A stretch of DNA of 11,318 nt from SG8-40 sp050050435 (lineage in GTDB: Bacteria; Pseudomonadota; Gammaproteobacteria; Burkholderiales; Eutrophovitaceae): assembly GCA_050050435.1 (NCBI GenBank), contig JASFUE010000083.1, positions 1 through 11,318 on the forward strand. Direction: 5' to 3'. The notes below the pieces were generated by a model that was not told where the DNA came from, made no database searches, and saw only the letters and a list, made by a program, of their open reading frames with translations. A program made the position numbers and the translations under genes. Each line of letters begins with the position of its first letter. Position 1 is the stretch's first letter. This document shows, one piece after another, positions 6,147 to 11,318 of the stretch.

Positions 6147-7211
6147 TCAGAATTCGCCTTGCAGTCGGTGGGGTCCGAAAATGCCCTCGGGATCGAGTGC
6201 ATTCTTTATTCTGTTCTGCAATTGCAGCATTGCCGGCGACAGCTTCTGGATTGTTGCTGGCCGCGTGTGGTTACGGAATGCGGTTGCATGTCCGCCAGCC
6301 CCGGTCGCTGCCGCGTGCATCTGATCGAGACTGCCATCGCTGCTGACCCAGCGCAGGCTGCCGTTCCACTCGAGTAGCGTTGGCCCCAGTTGCAGTGGAG
6401 GCGTGGTTGACTTGACGGACAGGCGCCACAGCGGCTTTGCGTCACTGAAAAACGGATGGCTCTGCTCACGAATCGCCTGCCAGAAGTCATTGCTGTCGAC
6501 GAGCTCACCACCGATCTGTTTTCTGGCTGCCGAGACCGGCGATTGCGCCCCCGAGATGCGTACATAGAGAGTGTTGGCCACAAAACAGGTTGCCGACAGG
6601 GGTAGTGGCTGCCCGGCCCAGCGATTCATCGTCTCGATGGCCTGCGTTTCGCTCATCTCCAGGCGCAGGGTCTGCTCGACTTCGGGAATGGGCAATACTT
6701 TCACGGAAATATCCAGCAACAGACCCAGCGTGCCGAACGAGCCGGTCAGCAATCGCGAGACGTCGTAACCGGCAACGTTTTTCATGACCTGGCCGCCAAA
6801 CTGCAAGTCCTCGCAGCGAGCGTTGAGCATTCTCACGCCGAGGACGAAATCACGCGCCGCGCCCTGGTAGGCACGGCGCGGGCCGGAGAAGCCGGCGGCG
6901 ATACAGCCGCCAAAAGTGGCATCGGAATCGAAGTGCGGCGGTTCGAACGGCAGCATCTGGCCGCTTTGTGCCAGCGTCGCTTCGACGTCGCTCAACAGCG
7001 TTCCGGCGCGCGCGGTGAACACCAGTTCCGTCGGTTCATATTCAACAACACCCTTGTATTCACTCGTGTCGAGTGTGTTTCCTTCAAGGCGGAAGCCATA
7101 AAAGTCCTTGGAGCCGCCGCCACGGATACGCAGCCCGGTTTTGGAGTCGGCCGCGCTGCGGATCGCTTCTGCAAAACGCTGCAACTGGATTTGTTGTATT
7201 GAGTCCGACAA
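6147..7211 (-). CDS. glcE: Glycolate oxidase FAD-binding subunit GlcE, TTG start (354 aa)
   Basis: GlcE is the second flavin-fold subunit of glycolate oxidase. FAD-binding type 4 (PCMH) features are visible: RIRGGGSKDFYG (28-39), a GCIAAGFSGPRR stretch (102-113), KNVAGYDVSRLLTGSFGTLG (144-163) and the C-terminal NRIKNALDPEGIFGP (333-347). Length agrees with E. coli GlcE at about 350 residues. The start is TTG (complement of 7209-7211): an in-frame TAG lies directly before it and no ATG occurs before the first conserved region, while AGGGTGA sits about six bases upstream. The gene is 238 bp away from glcD instead of the usual close spacing, and the gap carries repeats. TTG plus a repeat-filled leader suggests GlcE is made at a lower or coupled rate; that is inference. 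Confidence 0.95.
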   Translation of the reverse strand: MSDSIQQIQLQRFAEAIRSAADSKTGLRIRGGGSKDFYGFRLEGNTLDTSEYKGVVEYEPTELVFTARAGTLLSDVEATLAQSGQMLPFEPPHFDSDATFGGCIAAGFSGPRRAYQGAARDFVLGVRMLNARCEDLQFGGQVMKNVAGYDVSRLLTGSFGTLGLLLDISVKVLPIPEVEQTLRLEMSETQAIETMNRWAGQPLPLSATCFVANTLYVRISGAQSPVSAARKQIGGELVDSNDFWQAIREQSHPFFSDAKPLWRLSVKSTTPPLQLGPTLLEWNGSLRWVSSDGSLDQMHAAATGAGGHATAFRNHTRPATIQKLSPAMLQLQNRIKNALDPEGIFGPHRLQGEF

Positions 7212-7277
7212 CTATTTCACCCTGGATCCATTTTGTTGAATCATTTTGCGTACCGGTTCAGACATCGTATCAATCAT
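7212..7277 (-). other. 21-codon reading frame abutting the glcE start
   Basis: On the minus strand an ATG (complement of 7275-7277) opens a frame of 21 codons, beginning MIDTMSEPVRKMI and ending VK then TAG (complement of 7212-7214). The TAG is immediately followed by the TTG start of glcE in the same frame. Its first codons lie inside the 17-bp repeats. No ribosome site precedes it. It could be a leader frame that couples ribosomes onto glcE, or a former N-terminal extension closed by an amber codon, or chance. Confidence 0.2.
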
Positions 7278-7367
7278 GAACTTGTATCAATCATGAATTT
7301 GCACCACTCATGAAATTGGGTTGATCCTGAAAAAACACCGGTTCATGCGTCGTATGATGTTCGTGCC
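7249..7367. repeat. Degenerate 17-bp tandem repeats in the glcD-glcE spacer
   Basis: Successive 17-base blocks read CGTATCAATCATGAACT (7266), TGTATCAATCATGAATT (7283), TGCACCACTCATGAAAT (7300) and TGGGTTGATCCTGAAAA (7317). The first two match at 15 of 17 positions and the third matches the second at 13; the fourth is decayed. In addition ACCGGTTCA at 7252 recurs at 7337, exactly 85 bases (five units) later, and each copy is followed ten bases on by TCGTAT. So the 17-base phase covers about 119 bases. The remaining spacer to 7449 shows no gene. Confidence 0.7.
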
Positions 7368-7449
7368 GAATCAAGACCGAGTGCGAGCCAAAAGCGGATT
7401 TGAATCGGAGCAGCCGGCGCAGATGCGCCATTGTTTGCGCGGCGGGTTT

Positions 7450-8949
7450 TCAAAATCGTGGCAAATCGGGAAATTTCTCCTCACCACGATGAACATGCAT
7501 TGCACCGAATTCGGCGCAGCGCTGCAACGTCGGAACCGCTTTGCCCGGGTTGAGCAACCCGTGCTCGTCAAAAGCATGCTTGATGGCATGGAATGTATTC
7601 AATTCCGGAGTCCGGAATTGCACACACATCTGGTTGATCTTTTCGATACCGACACCGTGCTCGCCGGTAATGGTGCCGCCGACTTCCACGCATAGCTCGA
7701 GGATTGCTGCACCGTATTTCTCGGCACGCTCGAGCTGGTCCTCGTCGTTCGCGTCGAACATGATCAGCGGATGCAGGTTGCCGTCGCCGGCGTGAAACAC
7801 GTTGGCGCATTGCAGGTCGAAGGTTTTCTCGAATTCCGCGATCCGATTCAGCACCGTTGGCAACTGTTTGCGCGGGATGGTGCCGTCCATGCAGAAGTAA
7901 TCGGGCAGGATGCGCCCAACGGCCGGGAACGCGGCCTTTCTGCCAGCCCACAACTTCAGGCGCTCGGCTTCGTCGTGGGATACGCGGATACCGGTCGCGC
8001 CGGCGGCGTTGAGTACTTCGGTGACGCGCGCGATTTCACTTTCGACTTCATCTTCGGTGCCATCGGATTCGCACAGCAGTATCGCTTCGGCGTCGAGCGG
8101 ATAGCCGGCACCAATGAATTGCTCGACAGCGCCGGTGGCTTTCTTGTCCATCATTTCCAGGCCTGCCGGAATGATGCCCGCGGCGATGATGTCGCCGACG
8201 GCCTGGCCTGCCTTGATGACGTCATCGAAAGCAGCCAGCACCACCTGCGCCTTGACCGGGCGCGGCAACAGCTTCACGGTGACTTCGGTGACCACGCCGA
8301 GCAGGCCTTCCGAACCGGTAATCAGTGCCAGCAGATCATAGCCGGGTGAGTCCAGACCGTCGCTGCCCAATTCGAGTAACTCCCCCTCGATGGTGACGAA
8401 GCGCACTTTCATGATGTTGTTCACGGTCAGGCCGTATTTCAGACAGTGCACCCCGCCAGAATTCTCGGCGACGTTGCCGCCGATGGAACAGGCAATCTGG
8501 CTCGAAGGATCCGGCGCGTAATACAGTCCGTGCGGTGCGGCTGCTTCCGAGATGGCCGCATTGCGCACGCCCGGCTGCACACGTGCCGTACGTGCCGCCG
8601 GGTCCAGTTCGACGATGCGCTGCATTTTTGACATGACCAGCAGCAAGCCTTGTTCGTAGGGCAGAGCCCCACCTGACAACCCGGTGCCGGCACCGCGAAA
8701 GACTACCGGAACGCGCCCTTCGTTGCAGATTCTCAGTATGTTGCGCACCTGATTTTCATTTTCCGGCAATGCCACCGCCAGAGGTACTTCGCGATAGGCG
8801 CTCAGCCCGTCGCACTCGAACGGACGCAGTTCTTCTGCCTGATGCAGCAGCGATGTGGCCGGCAATACGGCTGACAGGCGCTTGATCAACTCGGCCTTTG
8901 GAATGGCCGGCTCGATCGTCTCGGAAGAAACTCGTGCGGGTTTGCCCAT
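7450..8949 (-). CDS. glcD: Glycolate oxidase catalytic subunit GlcD (499 aa)
   Basis: GlcD is the FAD-containing subunit that oxidises glycolate (and D-lactate) to the 2-oxo acid. The FAD-binding type 4 domain shows RGAGTGLSGG (85-94), PDPSS (146-150), SIGGNVAENSGG (155-166), KYGLT (171-175) and GSEGLLGVVTEVTVKLLP (212-229). The C-terminal FAD-oxidase domain has HAGDGNLHP (386-394), whose two His usually bind metal, and GEHGVG (429-434). At 499 residues it has the same length as E. coli GlcD. The ATG at the complement of 8947-8949 follows the glycerate kinase stop by only five bases, so expression is probably coupled to that gene; no separate Shine-Dalgarno is visible. glcE follows after an unusual 238-bp spacer. 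Confidence 0.97.
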   Translation of the reverse strand: MGKPARVSSETIEPAIPKAELIKRLSAVLPATSLLHQAEELRPFECDGLSAYREVPLAVALPENENQVRNILRICNEGRVPVVFRGAGTGLSGGALPYEQGLLLVMSKMQRIVELDPAARTARVQPGVRNAAISEAAAPHGLYYAPDPSSQIACSIGGNVAENSGGVHCLKYGLTVNNIMKVRFVTIEGELLELGSDGLDSPGYDLLALITGSEGLLGVVTEVTVKLLPRPVKAQVVLAAFDDVIKAGQAVGDIIAAGIIPAGLEMMDKKATGAVEQFIGAGYPLDAEAILLCESDGTEDEVESEIARVTEVLNAAGATGIRVSHDEAERLKLWAGRKAAFPAVGRILPDYFCMDGTIPRKQLPTVLNRIAEFEKTFDLQCANVFHAGDGNLHPLIMFDANDEDQLERAEKYGAAILELCVEVGGTITGEHGVGIEKINQMCVQFRTPELNTFHAIKHAFDEHGLLNPGKAVPTLQRCAEFGAMHVHRGEEKFPDLPRF

Positions 8950-8954
8950 ACTGT

Positions 8955-10232
8955 TTATGTGTCCTGATCGCCAGTGATAAGTACTGCGCGGAAGTCGTTG
9001 ACGTTGGTCATAGTCGGTCCGGTAATGACCAGATCGCCAAGACTGCAGAAGAAACTGTACCCGTCATTATCGGCAAGCATGCTTTTCGCGTCCATCCCCA
9101 TGGCATTGGCACGCGCCAGCGTATCCGGTGTGACGATCGCTCCGGCGTTGTCCTCGGTGCCGTCAATGCCATCGGTGTCACCGGCAAAGGCCCACACGCG
9201 ATCGGCGCCGTCGAGCGCGATCGCCAGCGCCAACAGAAACTCGGCATTGCGCCCGCCACGGCCATTGCCGCGCACGGTGACGGTGGTCTCGCCGCCGGTG
9301 AGCACGACACAGGGTGCAGCCACCGGCTGCCCGTGACGCAGTACCTGACGCGCGATACCGGCGTGCACCAGCGCCACTTCGCGCGCTTCACCTTCGATGG
9401 CATCACCGAGGATGATGGGGGTAATGCCAAACCCGCGAGCGATTTCAGCAGCCGCTTCCAGCGACATCTGCGGCGTGGCAATCATGCGCAACTCGTTGTT
9501 CACCAGACGCTGATCGCCGGGTTTCGGCGTTTCTTCACTGGCTGCATGCAAGTGTTGAATGACGCTGGCCGGTTCGCTGATCCGGTATTTTTCGAGAATC
9601 GCGATGGCCTCGGCGAACGTCGTCGGGTCGGCAACCGTCGGTCCCGATGCAATCACCGCCGGATCGTCTCCCGGGATGTCCGAGATGGCGAGTGTCACCA
9701 CGTTGGCCGGTGCAGCGGCAGCGGCCAGGCGACCGCCCTTGACTGCCGAGATGTGTTTGCGCACGCAATTCATCTCGGTGATGTTGGCGCCGCTTTTCAG
9801 TAACTGCGCATTGATGCGTTGTTTGTCCTCGAGCGTGATGCCCGGCACCGGCAATGTCATCAGTGCCGAGCCTCCGCCCGATACCAGAAACAGCACCAGA
9901 TCATCGGCTGTCAGATTGCTCACCATTTCCAGTATGCGTTTTGCCGCATCGCGCCCGGCCGCATCGGGGACCGGGTGCGCCGCCTCGACAACCTCGATGC
10001 GCTGCGTGGTAACGCGATGGCCGTAGCGGGTGACAACCAGTCCTTCGAGCGGTTCGTGCCAGTGCGTTTCCACTGCTCGCGCCATTGCAGCAGCGGCTTT
10101 GCCGCAACCGACGACAATGGTCCGGCCTTTGGGCGGATCAGGCAGAAACCGCTGTATCGACCTTTCCGGCAGGGCCGCTGCGACAGCGGTGTCGAAGAGC
10201 TGTCGGAGTAGGGCTTGAGGATCTGGCGTCAT
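8955..10232 (-). CDS. ttuD: Glycerate 2-kinase (TtuD/GckA type, MOFRL family, 425 aa)
   Basis: This enzyme phosphorylates D-glycerate to 2-phosphoglycerate with ATP; older annotations call the family hydroxypyruvate reductase. The N-terminal DUF4147 domain has VVGCGKAAAAMA (40-51), HPVPD (86-90), LVSGGGSAL (116-124), VRKHIS..KGG (157-167), SDIPGDDPAVIASGPT (184-199). The C-terminal MOFRL domain has LTGGETTVTV (311-320), GRGGRNAEF (324-332), GDTDGIDG (351-358) and TGPTMTNVND (404-413). All the signature blocks are intact and length is typical. It ends five bases before glcD and begins 109 bases after the glutathione transferase, with no clear promoter or terminator between. Its product enters lower glycolysis, which ties the glycolate oxidase genes to a glycerate pathway. 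Confidence 0.95.
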   Translation of the reverse strand: MTPDPQALLRQLFDTAVAAALPERSIQRFLPDPPKGRTIVVGCGKAAAAMARAVETHWHEPLEGLVVTRYGHRVTTQRIEVVEAAHPVPDAAGRDAAKRILEMVSNLTADDLVLFLVSGGGSALMTLPVPGITLEDKQRINAQLLKSGANITEMNCVRKHISAVKGGRLAAAAAPANVVTLAISDIPGDDPAVIASGPTVADPTTFAEAIAILEKYRISEPASVIQHLHAASEETPKPGDQRLVNNELRMIATPQMSLEAAAEIARGFGITPIILGDAIEGEAREVALVHAGIARQVLRHGQPVAAPCVVLTGGETTVTVRGNGRGGRNAEFLLALAIALDGADRVWAFAGDTDGIDGTEDNAGAIVTPDTLARANAMGMDAKSMLADNDGYSFFCSLGDLVITGPTMTNVNDFRAVLITGDQDT

Positions 10233-10341
10233 GAATCGGTCTGTCTCAAAAGGGTTGTCGGTTACAGGCGCAAGGCGCCAGAACCTGTGCTCGTGCGCTC
10301 AAGACAATCATTTATCCGGTAATAGTACGGCGTCCATTGAT

Positions 10342-10977
10342 TCAGCTGCTGGCGAACTTGTAGGGGCCGCCGCGTTCCAGCGCACGCTGGTACGCCGGAC
10401 GAGTCTGGAAGCGCTCCTGGTATCGCGCCAGATTCGGATAGCCTGTGACCGGTCCGCGCATGGTCCCGGCCTCGATGACGAAAGAAAGCTGAATGTCGGC
10501 CGCCGAAAAACGATTGGCTACAAACCAGTCATCGTCACCCAGGGCTCCGCTCATATAGGTGAAATGATTGTCGAGTTCGCTGTTGATCCGCTCCCACAGC
10601 GGTTGGCCGGCGTCACCGAGCCGCCCGACGTACAGCTTGAGCATCAGTGGCAACATCCCTGATCCTTCCGCGTAATGCATCCAGTGCAGGTAATCGATGT
10701 AGTCTTGCGAGTCGAGATCGGGTTCGGGTGCAAGTTTTCCCCTGCCGTACTTGCGTGCCAGATATTCGATGATGGCTGCAGATTCAGCGATGACGAGCTC
10801 CCCGTCGACGATCACTGGTGATTTTCCGAGCGGATGAATCTTCTTGAGTTCCGGCGGCGCGTAGTTGGTGGCGGAGTTACGCTGGTACTGGACCAGATCG
10901 TAGTCGATTCCCAACTCCTCGAGCAGCCATAGCACGCGCTGCGATCGGGAATCATTGAGATGGTGCAGTGTGATCAT
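10342..10977 (-). CDS. Glutathione S-transferase, Gtt1-like (211 aa)
   Basis: The N-terminal thioredoxin-like domain (1-78) begins MITLHHLNDSRSQRVLWLLE, has PPELKKIHPLGKSPVI (41-56) with cis-Pro 54, and ESAAIIEYL (65-73) with E65-S66 as the glutathione gamma-glutamyl contact. The helical domain has YLHWMHYAEGSGMLPLMLKL (96-115) and the FSAADI capping motif (157-162). The PPELKKIHPLG and AEGS blocks resemble yeast Gtt1-type enzymes. The start is the ATG at the complement of 10975-10977. A longer frame upstream to 11037 would add 20 residues that run inside the preceding dehydrogenase gene and do not resemble a GST. With the chosen start, ATGA overlaps the dehydrogenase TGA by four bases, a typical coupled pair. 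Its job in a glyoxylate/glycerate cluster is unclear; conjugation or removal of reactive aldehydes is a guess. Confidence 0.92.
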   Translation of the reverse strand: MITLHHLNDSRSQRVLWLLEELGIDYDLVQYQRNSATNYAPPELKKIHPLGKSPVIVDGELVIAESAAIIEYLARKYGRGKLAPEPDLDSQDYIDYLHWMHYAEGSGMLPLMLKLYVGRLGDAGQPLWERINSELDNHFTYMSGALGDDDWFVANRFSAADIQLSFVIEAGTMRGPVTGYPNLARYQERFQTRPAYQRALERGGPYKFASS

Positions 10978-11318
10978 TTTGCAACTGGGTGATCGGCCAG
11001 GAGTTCGAGTGCCTTGACCATGGCCGAATGATCCCATTTACCACCGCCATGTCCCTGACAGGCGTTGAACAACTCCTGGGCAGTGGCGGTATTCGGCAGG
11101 CTCATGCCGAGGCCGCGCGCCGTGGACAGCGCCAGGTTCAGGTCTTTCTGGTGCAGTTCAATACGGAAACCCGGATCAAAGGTGCGCTTGATCATGCGTT
11201 CACCATGAATTTCGAGGATTTTCGAGGATGCGAATCCGCCCATCAGTGCCTGACGCACCTTGGCCGGATCGACGCCCGCTTTCGAAGCCAGCAACAGCGC
11301 TTCGCCGACTGCTTCAAT
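10974..11318 (-). CDS. garR: Tartronate semialdehyde reductase / 3-hydroxyisobutyrate dehydrogenase family, C-terminal part, cut by the right edge
   Basis: The last 114 residues are present and the gene extends beyond the right edge. The sequence EALLLASKAGVDP, then SKILEIHGERMIKRTFDPGF and RIELHQKDLNLAL, and the end KWDHSAMVKALELLA follow the all-helical C-terminal domain of E. coli GarR/GlxR. These reduce 2-hydroxy-3-oxopropionate (tartronate semialdehyde) to D-glycerate with NADH or NADPH. The N-terminal Rossmann domain and catalytic Lys are outside the window, so 3-hydroxyisobutyrate dehydrogenase cannot be excluded by sequence alone. The downstream glycerate kinase and glcDEF genes favour tartronate semialdehyde as substrate. 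Its stop overlaps the GST start by four bases. Confidence 0.85.
   Translation of the reverse strand: MEAVGEALLLASKAGVDPAKVRQALMGGFASSKILEIHGERMIKRTFDPGFRIELHQKDLNLALSTARGLGMSLPNTATAQELFNACQGHGGGKWDHSAMVKALELLADHPVAK

Noticed and set aside
7212..7214. glcE as a pseudogene broken by an in-frame amber codon
   Set aside because: The frame from TTG gives a full-length GlcE with all conserved blocks, and a ribosome-site-like AGGGTGA precedes the TTG.
7249..7367. CRISPR array
   Set aside because: Units are 17 bp and directly adjacent with no unique spacers, and no cas gene is present.
8898..9803. A 301-codon plus-strand open frame
   Set aside because: It is antisense to glycerate kinase motifs and has the biased composition of a shadow frame in GC-rich DNA.
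10255..10290. Hairpin GGCGC-AAG-GCGCC between the GST and the glycerate kinase as a terminator
   Set aside because: The stem is only 5 bp and no T-run follows on the minus strand, so readthrough is more likely.
10978..11037. A longer N-terminus for the glutathione transferase
   Set aside because: The extra 20 residues are encoded within the dehydrogenase C-terminus in another frame and precede a complete GST N-terminus; the overlapping ATGA start is better.

Overview
The window looks like a chromosomal segment of a Gram-negative proteobacterium, probably beta- or gammaproteobacterial. This rests on the moderately GC-rich sequence, the Shine-Dalgarno sites and the glcDEF/YdfG/GarR-type proteins; species cannot be told from the sequence. 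Coding density is high. I see no tRNA, rRNA, insertion sequence, integrase, phage gene or CRISPR array.

The dominant structure is a long run of minus-strand genes from the right edge to about position 4075. In transcription order these are: the C-terminal part of a tartronate-semialdehyde reductase-type dehydrogenase (garR/glxR, cut by the right edge), a Gtt1-like glutathione S-transferase whose ATG overlaps the previous stop, a glycerate 2-kinase of the TtuD/MOFRL type, glcD, glcE and glcF (the three glycolate oxidase subunits), and a YdfG-like short-chain dehydrogenase. Together they outline glycolate -> glyoxylate -> (glyoxylate carboligase, not in the window, perhaps just beyond the right edge) -> tartronate semialdehyde -> D-glycerate -> 2-phosphoglycerate. 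One unusual spot breaks this tight gene run: a 238-bp spacer between glcD and glcE that holds degenerate 17-bp tandem repeats and a 21-codon reading frame ending right against the TTG start of glcE.

The left third is made of separately expressed genes. From the left edge: the N-terminus of a medium-chain dehydrogenase/reductase resembling 2-enoyl thioester reductases (minus); a 94-residue membrane protein (plus); an enolase-superfamily MR/MLE enzyme (minus); a divergent, serine-beta-lactamase-fold hydrolase (plus) ending at a bidirectional hairpin terminator; and a small exported START/SRPBCC-like protein (minus). Both divergent intergenic regions carry strong perfect dyads that look like regulator binding sites.

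I found no clearly new system. The points most worth checking are the 17-bp repeat spacer inside the glycolate oxidase genes, the embedded glutathione transferase and YdfG-like dehydrogenase in the glycolate/glycerate cluster, and the operator-like dyads.
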